Positions 38,386-51,700 of a stretch of DNA of 64,000 nt are shown piece by piece. This stretch comes from Certhia americana (taxonomy: Eukaryota; Chordata; Aves; Passeriformes; Certhiidae): assembly GCA_018697195.1 (NCBI GenBank), contig CM031859.1:55180650-55244649 (forward strand), read 5' to 3'. The stretch's first letter is position 1. Every line of letters begins with the position of its first letter. Position numbers and translations under genes: made by a program. The notes beneath the pieces were generated by a model, which made no database searches, had not been told where the DNA came from, and saw nothing but the letters and a program-made list of their open reading frames with translations.

Positions 38386-39298
38386 TTCTTGAAATTAATA
38401 TCAGAGAGAGGCATTATGCAGACTAGGGCTCCCCTAGTCCCTGGGTTTTTCTTGGTGATGACAAACTGGGTAGTGCAGATTGTACGATAGGAACTCTGCC
38501 TCTGCATCCTTGAAAACTCTAATTCTCTGTTTAATTGGCCTAGTCCAGCCATAATCAAGGGAGAAAAAAAAAAATCTTTGGGTGCTCGTCAGCTGCTTAG
38601 GCAAATACTGATGAAGTCAGTCATAGGACCAGTACCAAAAAAAAAATACCATGCGAAGAACAGCAACCATTTCAGGCTAAAGCTATACAGAATTGTACCT
38701 TTCAGTCCACACCTTTGAACCAATGATCTGTTTAAATTAGAATGGATGTTCAAATTTACAGGATAAATTAGACCAGTTCCAAAATTTACATCAAATCATC
38801 CCAACACACAAAAGTTATACTTTTCCTTGTCTCACAATGGGTGAACCCATAGAAGAATACCCTGCCGGCAGGAAGAACATGTTACTATTAAGCAAACCTG
38901 AGTAGTGAGGATCAATAAATACAAGGAGTTAAAATGATAGTAGTCAGATAACTTGAGTCTCAGAAGCCAGGGGCTTCACTGAGCCTTAATCCTTTCCTTT
39001 CAAAGGTTTCTCTTTTTTAAGCAAGCATTTAACAACTATGCTGAGACTTAAAAAATAAATTGTCCTGGCTAGAGAGAGTCAACTAACTCAGCCAACTGGA
39101 CATCAGAAATCCAGTCATTACTGAACAGATCATTGTAAACAACCAAGAAATCTTTCTCTTCTTCCCTTTTCAATGGTTTCTTGTTAAAGGCAAAATTCAG
39201 AAAAATCTTTCAGGCTGAAGTCCTTGTATTTGGTTGGAAATGCTGTCCCATTATATATAATCTCTCTATATATATTTGATTAGGCACAAGAGGGGTTA

Positions 39299-39700
39299 TT
39301 AAATATTCAACAAGTCCTCATCACTATCATCATGAAATGATGCTGTATTTGTAGAGTTCTGTGCCTGCTGCTGGCCTGGCTTGGCTATTGCTTTCCTTTC
39401 CTTTCCTCCGTTCAGTAAATAGGATTTGTTATCACTGCCAAAACTGTGTGGCTTCTTTTGTGGGTGCTGCTTGTTGTCTAGTCCTCTTCCTGTTTGAATC
39501 TTTACATCTGGAATGGTTAACACTTCATCCTCACTGTCCAGGTCGTCCACATGGAGAGAGGTAAGGGCTTCAGATGTAACAGACTTGGTAGCAATATGAC
39601 CATTCTCCTGCCGTCCTTTTGCTGTTCTTGGATTTGCTGCTGCAACTTCCTCCATAAGCCACTCTGTCTCGTTCTCATTAGCTTCTTCTTCACTGTTTAT
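39299..39700 (-). CDS. IGF2R: IGF2R exon 48: cytoplasmic tail and stop
   Basis: 402 bp in phase 0 after a TTTGCAG-type acceptor, ending in TAA. It carries NETEWLMEE, the casein-kinase-2-like [11 protein letters not shown] segment, and the C-terminal acidic dileucine [10 protein letters not shown], the signal bound by GGA adaptors. Mammals have H where N is seen before the last I. Confidence 0.97.
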   Translation of the reverse strand: MNSEEEANENETEWLMEEVAAANPRTAKGRQENGHIATKSVTSEALTSLHVDDLDSEDEVLTIPDVKIQTGRGLDNKQHPQKKPHSFGSDNKSYLLNGGKERKAIAKPGQQQAQNSTNTASFHDDSDEDLLNI

Positions 39701-42700
39701 CTGCAAGAAAAGAAAAGAGGGGACTGCATCTGCCACTCTTGACCAACAGTGATAGATAGGCCTGGCCTTCCTCTGATAATCTAGTGGAAAAGGCTGCTTG
39801 TTGTCCCAAATACCAGATTTTTATCCAGGTAGGAATGCTTGGCTCCTCTCCCTGGCTGGAGCATTTCCCAGTGGGATGATGTAATTCTGTCAGTGAGACT
39901 CAATGGTCCATTAGGATATGATAACCTCCTGGAGGGAGGATGGGTTGTGGAAGAGATAAGAAAACCTCCCCAACCGGTTCTTTGACAGTTGACCCATTGA
40001 CAGAAGATTACCCCACCCCCTCACCCTAGTTTCAACAGATGGACACAGTTTTGGTTACATTTTGCACTGCAACCCATTATAAGATCCCACAGCATACACA
40101 GCCTTGGTTTAAGGTAGCTGTGAGAGAGTAAACACTGCAAGAGCATCACTTTTCACTGTGCTGGAACAGACTTTATTCTCTTCTTGTACATCTACATGTT
40201 ATTTGGTGATTTATGGCCTGCTCTTCATTTCCTCAACTCTATCTTCTTTTCCCATTTCATATCAGCTATGTGGCTTTCCTGATGCCACACCATAAGGTTT
40301 CCATGCACTAAAGGTACTAGGAATTAAGGGAGATATTTATTTATTAACAAAAGCTTCATACTAAGAAAACTTAACAAGAAAAATTTGATCTTGCCACTGT
40401 ATTACCTTTGTGTATTTGTAGGAAACACCAGATGATCTTCTGCAGCAGTTTGTTATCTTGTTTATTACAATTTCCCTAAACAAAGGAAAGAATACTACAT
40501 AAGGAACACTATATCCACTTATTAGCCCTCACTTTTCTTCATTGGATTTTTACTGTCAACACAAAGCATGTCAGCAAATGAGCTGCAAAGTATCATATTG
40601 ACCCTGAACCATTTTATCAAAATCCAGTCTGGGATGAGGTACATCTTCCCCCTTGCTACAGCTTCAGGCTGACTGTTCTAAAACCTCTCTGGCCTTCATC
40701 TCTAAGGAAAAAACACCCCAAAAGTTATTTGGAAAGCAGAGGAACCGCAGGACTCACACTTTTTCCTTGACACTGTTGTATGGATCTATCCTAAGTCCAT
40801 GAAAGTGGAGGAATACCAAATACTAACAATACTGTCATACTGTTTTATTCTTCTTAATTAGCAGTTGCCCACAAGAGAGGCTAGACCAACTCAGATGTAC
40901 ACCCCAGCCCTCTTTACATGGACCTTCAGACAGTAATGGAGAATTTGAAGGAACAAGCAGTTTGACAATTGATGTTGCCAACTGAAAAACAGAACCCAAA
41001 TCTCTAAAGTTTACTATTTCCCTTTCATTTCTGGCAGAAAACCAAGTCCTGACAAAGAAACTTCTAAAGCCTCTTAATAGTTTCTTACCTCCTCTCTTTT
41101 TTGTAGAACAGCAAGATTATGAGACACACAGTGAGAACAACCAAGAGGACACTAAGCACAGCACCAACAGCCTGGCTTCTCCTTGAAAGACCTTTATGTA
41201 TTTGGGTCTCCTCATCTGTCTGGTGCTGATTGTTTCCTGGATCACTGGTTGATCTAGCAATGCAAATTGAAAAAATAAGATTTATTGACAAGTTTTGTTG
41301 AACTGGAATAGAAACAGCAGATTAAAAGAAGACATGCCACACCATCCTGTCATTCCAACCTAACAGCTGTATGAACTGCGTTTAAGGGATTTCATCTAAG
41401 TAAAAAACAACTTGAAAAACACAAATATATGTAATGTGCTTACATCGCAGTATGCTATCAAACAGAGCATGAAACTACAGTCAGGACAATTAATCACTAC
41501 AGAGCTTATACAGCAACAGTTATCCACACGAAGTTGCTGTTTTAGAACCAAATCTGCACTTGAGCAAGCTGCAACAGCTACAGAAGTTATCTACCTTTCA
41601 TCTGACTACGGCTCCCTCAAGAAGTTTAAACGAGAATCAAGAGTTTGCCTGTGCTTTCAAACAAGCATCCTGGAAGTAAATGCTCCCACAAGTAGTCACT
41701 CCACTTGTCACAGTGAGACTGCTTACCTGTCAAGAACATTGTAAGCACCTAGACACAGACACTCTGCTTTTAACGCTCACTAATCAGTAGAGTTTAGCTG
41801 ATCACATTTAATTGCAGAAATATTTTATTGTTCCTTGAAGACCTGTAATGATTTTCCATTCCAGGCTAAAGAAGTCAGTAGATAGAGGGGAAGGCCAGTC
41901 GTTGTCAGAGCTTTAAACTTTTTCAGACAGTAAGGCAAAGGGGACAAAAAACACCTCACACACAAACTGTTTGCTCCTCTCAGTAACATGAAACAGCACG
42001 TTCTGTCAGCTACAGTAGGTTTTACTTAGTGAAAACAATGATACTAATTCTACTGTGCCTCTCCAGCTTCAGGTCCAGAGCAGTTTGGCAAACTAATTTA
42101 GTAGTCATGTGCCAAACACTGCATTCATGATCATCAATTTATCTATAAGCCTACTGCTTTTTTAGCTTTTACCCTTTTCCCAATCACTGTGACAAATAAA
42201 TACAAAAAAGCCTTTCACTGAGAAGCGCTGACAAAAAGCTGCTTTCAGAGAACGATTAACTACTCACATTAATGGACACACAGCAGATGTGTACCAGGTA
42301 AATAAATACTGGCAATCTGCTGTCTCATGAAGAAATTCAGGGATGCCTTCCTTTGCTTCTGGATTGCAGTGGAAGAAAATGGTTGAAGACACAAACTTTG
42401 ATTTATCTTTACCACATCTGGAGTCAGATGAAAATATGACATCCAAATCATCATCTACAATGAGAAGAAAAAGTTGCAGTTTACTACTTCCTTGAGAACA
42501 GTCTGCAAACAGTAGACCCTGGAAAGAAAAGTAGCTAGCTAAAGGAAATCACTGCTTATGCAGCATGAGCACAGATGAAAACAGGAGATGAAAATCTTCT
42601 ATCTTGCATTGTTTTTACCAAAGTCTTTCAACTTCAAGTCTTTCAATCTTCAAGTGTCAAGCCCGAACCCTCATTAAAGCCATATTTACAACAGAGGAAA

Positions 42701-45700
42701 AAAAGAAAGAAATCTAAATTATGCTAGACAGGCTTTGGATAGCTTTACAGAAATGAATTAGCATACATGTTGAAAACCAAGAACCATTTTCTGATGAAGC
42801 AATTCAGAGTATCAAGCAATTCTGCCTGGTGAGCACGTACTTACCATCAACATAATATTTGGCATTTCTGGCAGAACCAACTCTCCGAATGCGCTGTTCA
42901 CTAGTTTTCACCTGGCAGATGTTTGCTCCAAAGCATTCTGGGAAACTTGAGTTTATTATTCCAGAAAGTTGAATTTGATACACATATTTATCACCATTTG
43001 TCCGTACGTCACCAGAAGCTGTGTACAACCTGAGGAAACAGAGGACAAGTCTGTTCTTAAGTCTGAACTCCCAGGCTGGAGTCATTCCCAAAACTGGCAG
43101 CAGTGCTAGATGCTGTCACTGGTTGATTCCAGAGCAAGATGGGTGACTGATTCAGCAACCAGAAAAGATGCAGGACTGTGGCTTCCTCCCTGACACAAAA
43201 ATAAGGATTATATTTTGCATAAATACAATAATCCTTAGCAAACAGAGAAAGCGAATTTTGCTAGCTATACTGCCCTCAATGTGTGAGTGAACATGTAAAT
43301 ACCTCCAAAGGTTTAAGATAATATGAAGACAAAAGCATGAATCAGTGGCTCATACACAGTACTGGCTGTGAGAACCATATGGTGTGTTCTGCAGCTATGA
43401 TAAATGGCACAGTTTAGCAATCTTCTCCAGAAAGGTAACCATTCTGTTGAGGTTTGTTTGGTTTTTTTTTTACTCACTTGGAATAAACATCCCCTAAAGA
43501 AAAGTTTTTCCCAGTTGCAGGATTAATGACTGTTCCATTCACCACCTCTACCTCCTGCTGCTTCACAGCACAAGCTGCACGTGTGTCCCACGTGATGTAG
43601 TAAGCACAGTTTTCTTCATCAAACCTATCAAATAAAAGATAGAGCTCATGATTCCAGGAAAGAGTACCGAGTTTTTAGCATCTTGATAAAAGGAAAAGAC
43701 AACTACTAACCCACATGTGACAATGTCCTGTCTAAGCATCACACCTAGAGTAAGCTAAAATAGTCAAGCAGCAGTCAAAAAAAGCTACCTGAAGAATTAC
43801 ATTGGATTTTTCTGCGGTTTCATGATTTTAGAAGGCCTGGATGCACCTGAACTTCCTACTGAAAATTCAAGAATTCCCAGAGTGTATCAAAGGGTGTTAT
43901 TGATATACTTTAGCTAGCCAACACATCAGGCTGCTTTTTTTGCAGCACGTTAAACCTGCCTCTTATTTAAGCAGGACAAGAGGTATAAGCTAGTGTCCTG
44001 GTTCTGGCCACAACAGGGTAATTTTTTTGCAGTAGCCAGGAAGGGCCACAACCAGGACCCAGAGGTTGTTCTATACCAGCTCACATCACTGCTAGGGACA
44101 GGGGGAAGGACATGTTTTCCAGGGAGAAGGGGTCCCTCCTGGGCCAACATAGCATGGCAGAAGGACCCCAGTGATGTATCACTCTCTTGTTCGAATCATC
44201 CATCTCCTTCTTGTACCCTCTGTCATTGGGTATTGTTGCTATTACTGTTTCTTTTCTTATCTCTTTTCTGTTTCCAGTAAATTGTTATCTCAACCCATGA
44301 GCTTTGCCTGTTGTGCCTCCTCTTCTCCTCTCCAGCCCTTGGAAAGGGAGGAACAAGCAGCATGTAGTTTCAGTAGGAGCACTGTATTAGAGAATACCAT
44401 TCCTAAACCATGACAGCTAGTCAGACTTTGCTGCCTATTCTTTGACTCAGCATTTTGTTCAGTTTTCCAATTCTACAAGCAATGTAGAGTTAATAATATC
44501 AAGACTAAGCAAAAAGTCCTCAAGCTTTCTCTAGTATTTGTCATCATGCGTATACCTTATTTTAGAGAGCTTCTGGTTAAATACACTGTATCGAGGCAAT
44601 TAACCTCAATCACTTACCTACAGACACGTTCTTTAATAAAAAGATTTTGAACAGAGTTAAGCATGCTTGTACAATGGTATTGGCTACTGACATTGAAAAC
44701 AACAGCATCCAAGCCACTGTCCAATGTAATTCGGAAGCAGAATGCTTACATTTTTTCCCCAGAAATTTTAAGATAAATACTAAATACAATGTTTATGGAA
44801 ATGAACAGCTGCACAAACTCCAGAAGACCCTATGCCTTGCAAGTACAGACCACGGATTACTTTAGGGACTGTTCAACAGAGCAGACAGTCCCTGTCCTGA
44901 GATTTAAGGGTTTACTAGAGAGGTACAAAGGAATTAGCCATATAGATCAGTAGTATATTACTCACCTCTGCAGCATAGGCATGCCAACTGTTCTCGCACA
45001 TTTCAGTTCTATAATTGTTGTTACTTTCTTATTTTTCCTACATTCTTGCCCACTGGAATAACTAATATACACTCTATCACCTAGAAGAAAAAAATGATGA
45101 CAAAAGGTTTTTGTAAGCAGCTGTCAGAAACTTCCTTTGCTCATTTCCTAGGTTTCCTTACTTCCAGCATTCTTTTCCCCTGCATCATAATGATACTATA
45201 TAGCAATTATAGTACTTCAGTAATTTGAGGCATTCACACTTGTGATCATTTAAAAATCACTCCTCAAACACCTCTGTCTTTACATTGTACCCTGTGTTCA
45301 GGTCACCAGTACGGCCATAACAAAAGTTTACATTTAAGGTATCTTTTTTTTAAACATAGGAGTAAATGAAGATACATGTCAGTACTTTTGTAAATGGATG
45401 GAAAATTTCCCTGAGCATCAATTCAAAAAGTATTCTTTAAACTAGAAGCTTGAGTAAAGTTGAGATTATTTGTTCTCATTCATTTTCGTAAGAGTGAAGC
45501 CAATTAATCATCCTTCTCATGCTCCTTTAATTTAAGTTAGTAGATGCAGAGGAAGTCTTTTCAAACTGGATGAACAAAATCTACTTCCCCTCTCACAGCT
45601 ATAGAATCACAGATTGGCTGAGGTTGCAAGGAACCCTGGAGGTGATCTGGTCAAAATCCCCTGCTCAAGCGGGGTCACTTGAAGCCAGCTGTCCAGGACT

Positions 45701-48700
45701 ATGTCCAGACAGCCTTTGAATATTTCCAAGGTAGGAATCTCCACAACCTCCTTAGACAACCTGTGCCAGTGTTTGGGTATCATCATTGTAATACAAGGGT
45801 TTCTTGATGTTCAGACAGACAATTCATTTCTTACATCTTTAATGACTATGTATTTGCTTCAATGTTTTCTCATGGCTTAAATGTCACATTCTGTTTTCAT
45901 TTTCAAACAGAAGACTCAAAATAAAGGCTTCAGCATAATCTAAGAACAGCTACAGCCAGGCTGTAAGATTTAGACATTTTAATTCCAGCTCTCTACAGGA
46001 ACAAAAAGTAATTCTACCTGTCACATTCAGCTTCTGTGTATGAACAAGTCCAAGAACTTGAACATCTCCATTGTAGCTTTTCCTGCAAATACTGGCTCTT
46101 TCAGGGCAGCCTGTGGGTCCCTCATGTACCCTCTGACAGAGGTTCACATAGTACCTATACAGAACATGGCAGACAAAAATTCTTTAAAATTTATTTAGGC
46201 TAAGCTGAAGAAGTGATATACAAACTTTAGAATCTTCATGGGAAGCTAGACAGGTTGCAAGAAACTAAATCTCAAATTAGATGATAGAATAAAATATGTA
46301 CTAAGGTTTGGCAGATTACTTCTAACTACCATTTTCAAGTAAAAGACTGAAAAAAAAAATATTACTTACCAAATTAGGTCACTAGTCAATTTTGACCTAG
46401 GCCCAAATTGGAATTTGTAAAAATCAAGAAATATACTAAGGTTTTTTAATTTATAAAATTCATAGTACTACCCTAAATTCAGCACCTCCTCAGCGTTATA
46501 CCAGCTCAGATATGTTAGAGCAGACAACTGCTAGCAAGGTAGTGAATGAAGCCTTTTGTTACCCCCCAGGTTGTCATAAGTTTAGAATTATATATTGTCA
46601 TCCTTGCCAGTTCATTTCTATTTCCTAGCTGGAGGAGGGAGGCTGGAGAGGTCCATGACTTCCTGACTTCCATATTTTCCACTATTCTAATACATCAAGG
46701 AGTACGGGTGAAAAGTCAATTAAATGTCAGAAAATAAGTTACACATTTGAGTCAAAAGAAAGCAACTAAGTAATTAAGACTTTTCTTCAACAAGATGAAG
46801 AATCCAAAATTATTGCATTTAAACAACAAAATTATGTTTTTAAGATAGCACTTTAAATAGAAAGCTTTTAAATAGCTTTTAGTTTAGACATATGCATCCT
46901 TTAAAAAGCGTTACCAATAGAGGGAAAGGGTGATAATGAAGAATGTGATTACTCAGTCCCTTCAAATAAAATGGGTTCCTTTCTTGGTTTATTTATATGA
47001 AGTGTTAAGCACTGACAGTTTTAAGACACTGAGCAAGGACAAAACAAAAATACTATGCAACATTACAACTGTACTGATAAGCAAGCTGCTCCCTGTGAGT
47101 TGCTCACTACTCACGAGTTTCCATTGTGGAAAAAGATCCATGATCCTGTCAGGGAAGAGAGCATTCTCAAGTCATATGTTCTGTGTTTTTGGACAAACTT
47201 GCACTCCATTTTCTTGGGAGGACAAACAGCTTGAGTCTTCCATTCAAATGTCACAGCACAACCAAGAGTCTCACTGAGAAGGTATGGACTCCCAACACCA
47301 GCATTTTCATCACATGTAAAGATAATGGTAGATTCCTTTCTTGCAGTTGCTATAAGGGGAAAGGTTGGAAAAAAAAGAAAAAGCATATTTTACAAGGAGG
47401 CATGTATGGATTTCAGTGCAGCTAAATCTGTGTTAGCTAAGACCCTTGTGCATAAAGTATAGGAAGTACTTACTGCTACTACAGAATCCCCACTTTTCAT
47501 CTCCCTGGTAGTTTTCAGTTGTAGCACACCACGGCCTATTCTTCCCTTCTGTAATACATTCCTCATAGGTCTTCCCTTTGTACTTGAAGGGGAACACACA
47601 GAGCTCTCCCTTTTCAGTCACTGAGAAGGAAAGGTATAATCTCATAACTACATGCAGTAGAATAGGAGGCGTTTCCATATTCAGAACCTTATTCAAAGCC
47701 TGTAGTTCAATACTAAAGAAAGGTCAGTGGCAGACAACAGAAATACTGAAACACGGAATTTAAATCCAATTACAAAACCAGATACAGCATACAATTAGCT
47801 ACAATAATCCCTACAGAAAAGTTGCACTGTTTCTTCCGGGGCAATGCACGTTAATGTTGCAGATTAGTATGACGCTTGTGATTTAGCAAAACTACATGTT
47901 TCTATTACTACATGTAAAATCTATGTTGCTTCCTGCTGTCACAACAAAACTTCACATTTGAACAAAAAGAATGGATCTGCTCTGATCTCACCTGGAGGGC
48001 ACCGATCACCTCCTGTATATTGCAAGATAACTGTTTCATCCTGGTGGCTATAGTCCATTCTCATTTCCTTTATGTTTCCAAAAGATGACACGCCACTTTT
48101 AGATGTCAGACACACTGCCCCATCTCTGCATTTTCCCTGGGGCAAGCCTACACTGCACACACCAACATGGTAATTGTTGGATCCAGAAAATACCTGTGTA
48201 GACAATCAGAAGAAGCACAGCAATTCTAGAGTCAACACTTACAAAATCACACCCGTGCTTCATAAACAAAGTTTCAGGCAGCACTTGCATAATGCAGGAG
48301 GAAAAGATAACTAATTTTTCAAGTCTGGCCTTCCTTAATATGACAAAACTGCAGATAAAGCACACAGGACCACTGCTAAAATACATTCAGCAGACTTGCT
48401 TTCTCATTCAAGATTTTGTCAAAGGTGAAGATTTCTCATTCCTTTACACATCACTGTGTCCATTAACTTCACTCTCAAAAACATCAAAATGTTATTATAC
48501 CCTCTAATGTTATTCCCTCTGTCAGAAGCCAAACAAGTATTGATACTGAACACAGACTGTTTCAGCCTTTTCTCATGCAGAACACTTAAAAGAAACCTTC
48601 CTGCAGTTTCAAAATATTGACAGCAACAATCAATCAACCAATCAATAAATGTCACATCACAGAAAGTCCTTACCTCATATGATCTTCCAGAAAGGCTGGT

Positions 48701-51700
48701 CAGGTTAAATGTATAGTGTAGCTGTTCATCAATCACAGAGCAGCCTAAAGTTTTCACTTTATCAGGACACACAAGTGGAGTTTCCCACTCAAACACAAAT
48801 GTGCAGTCAACTTTCCTTATCATCTTTGGCTTACCCTGTTACCAAAGAACGCAGAAAGACATGCTTCATTTTTGGAGAGTTTGTTGCTGTCCCTGCACTT
48901 TCCCCCTTCCCCAGTAGTTAACCTCAGATACTAGACTTAGTAACTTAGGCTAGACTTCATTGACTGTAGGACAAATACAATATTATAAACAGTAAAAAAA
49001 AACCTTTAAAGGGATGCATATTCTACCTAGCTCCAGAAAAAAAACAAGGTACACAAGCTGTCTTCTTAATTAGGGTTGAGATTTTGATGCTCAGCTTGGT
49101 TGCAAGCAGCAAAAGTGTGAGAGCTGTGCTTCTTGATGGCAGAGAGCATTAAGAAATTTTACTGAGTTAAGGTTTAGAGAGAATACCATTTACCTTATGT
49201 TTTAAACTAAAGCATTAGTATGGCCTGTGTAATATTCAGAGCTGCCTCAAGTTCCAGCTCATGCTCTACATTGATGGAAAATGGTTTCATGATCTTCAGC
49301 AAGCTCTAGTTTTACAAACATATCTAAGTGCTTCTCTACAGTTTGTTGAAGCATTAAAAAATTTTAAGAAATGTCAGATTCACATCACCATGCAAATTCA
49401 ATTTAGTGTCCAGGTGCAGACACAAAATCAAGACATAAGTAACAAAATACAAATTTTTAACAGTGTGTGTGATTATGGAACAGGTTACAGCATAGGGGGA
49501 ATACAGAAGGACAAACAGAAGGACAGACAGAAACAATTAGAGAGACAGACAGAGAGAATGAAAGGCAGACAAAGACAGACAGAAAGTAAAGTAAGACAGA
49601 CTGAAATTTCAGAAAAACAGACAGAAAGTACAGAAAGACAGACAGACTGTCTGTACTGTATTATATACAGTAATACCTGTACAGTTACATTAGTTCTTGT
49701 GTTAGCTTAAGGTACAAGTACAAACTTTAGGACCTAAACAAGGTGCAAGCATTAAGTTTAATATCAGCAATAAGTTATCATTACATTACTTGCATGGAAA
49801 CTGATCCTAGAAATCATCAGAACCTGTTACTCTCAAGCTTAAAGCTCATACACTCATTAAAATTTTGGCCAGTACAGAATACAAATATGATACTTCTTGA
49901 AGTGAGTCCACCCATACATTATAGAAACAAATCCTTGACTTAGTTTTAAACAAAGCTAACTCTGGCTACTACACACTTTCCATTACACTCCAGTATCAAG
50001 TTTAATAGATGTCTTACCAGGCTAGTTCCTTGGCTGCAGTGAAATACAATAACAGAAGTATAGTTCAATCCATTGTTTATCTGACAAGGAGTAGTGCTGT
50101 TGTAAGTGATGTAAACTTCATTTACTGCCTTATTGAACTTGGGAGGTTCAGTAACATGACCGATATCCTACACAAACAAAAATATGTATTAATAGAATTA
50201 CAGGACATACCTAGGTTCCAGATCTGCCCAAAGATTCATATCAATTCAGATTCATCAGTTTGGTTTACCTGGGAGCACAGCTATTGGACTTTTGAAAACT
50301 GCATTCTATACACAAAGAACAGCCATTACATTTCAATCCTAACAAAACACAAATTGAGCAATTCAAAACAATTTTTGACTAAGCTTGACAAAAGCCAGGG
50401 AGTTTCTGCCTCTTAGAAGTAGATTCTTCTTTACATCAATAGGCCAGATTACCAATACATCACTTTAAAATAGCATTAACAAGGGAATAAGGTCCCTAGA
50501 TGAATACAGAAATTCCTGGAAAACAACCACAGCTTTTCATGCCTATCTCCTAGAGCTTGCAAACAAGTCCTCAAAAGAAAAAGCCTACATTTCTCCAAGC
50601 AATGATACAGAGAAGTTAGTCAATCCTCTGCAACAGGCTTGCTGTTTATGCAGCTGTCAAGTTCTTACATGAAAGACCTAAGTGCATTTTGAAGTATACT
50701 AGCACCTAGACTGCTTCCAATTGCAACAGGCTATCAGAAGATCAATTAAGCCACAGAATGGCTAAGACATTCTGCCTCCCATTTGGCACACAGCACTCTG
50801 GCACACAAATTTTTTCACTACATGAAAAAAATTCTCTGTAGCAATTTTTATATTTATCACTGTATTGAATCTTCTGACATCCAAAAAGATCACTGGGGTT
50901 CAGTATAGGAAAGTACTTCTTCATAGGGAGAAGCAATAAAAGGGAACTTCACAGAGGAGATTTTAATTCTGTATTCCATTTCTTTAATCCACTGCCAAGC
51001 CTCTGGTTCAAATCATGTCTCTAGGCAGGGATACTATATTAAACTACTAAGGAAATGCACATTTTAGTGATTCCTGGTGTAGTACTTACTATTGGTGATT
51101 CATTAACAGGAACCATGCAAACAGCTGCTCCAGGTGGGCAATTGACATCTTTGATAGGATTGAGAGGCTCACAAATGTTGATGTAGAAGTCTGGAGAAAC
51201 ATCTGTAACATCTTCATCCACAAATGCCTCATAATACCCAGTGCGATGGATCAGCGGAGACAGGTCAATAATGGAACTGCCATTCATTACTGAGCACTTC
51301 ACCTACACAGAGGTACATTCATCGCTCTTATTCTTTTATTACTTGCTTTGATTAACTGACAAACATCTTATCCTTCTTGGGGCCAAAAGCATGGCTACAT
51401 TTAAAAGTTTCAAATGTAAGTAAAGCAGCATTTGTTGTAATTTTTGCTTGTCTATAGATACTAAGCACCTACAAGCAGCATATGAAAACCCTTGATCATT
51501 TAAACATTCTTATGGAATGGAGTGCGTATCAGAACAATATGAAGACAAAGCACTGGCACACATACTCCAGCATACGTAGTCACTATGGCTTGGTAAGATC
51601 AGGTCTCACACCTTCATCTCCACCACCTCCAACAAACAAGCTTGGTTATAACAACATTACAACAATGGAAAGTTAGCGTGTTGCAAATTGATGGCTTGAG

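Noticed and set aside
49261..49710. Plus-strand open frame of 149 codons inside IGF2R
   Set aside because: Half of it is the ACAG repeat, which is naturally stop-free, and it lies in an IGF2R intron.
50730..50960. Possible further CR1 fragment in an IGF2R intron
   Set aside because: A few phrases (CTTCTTCATAGGGAGAAGCA) recall CR1, but the match is too weak and patchy to claim.
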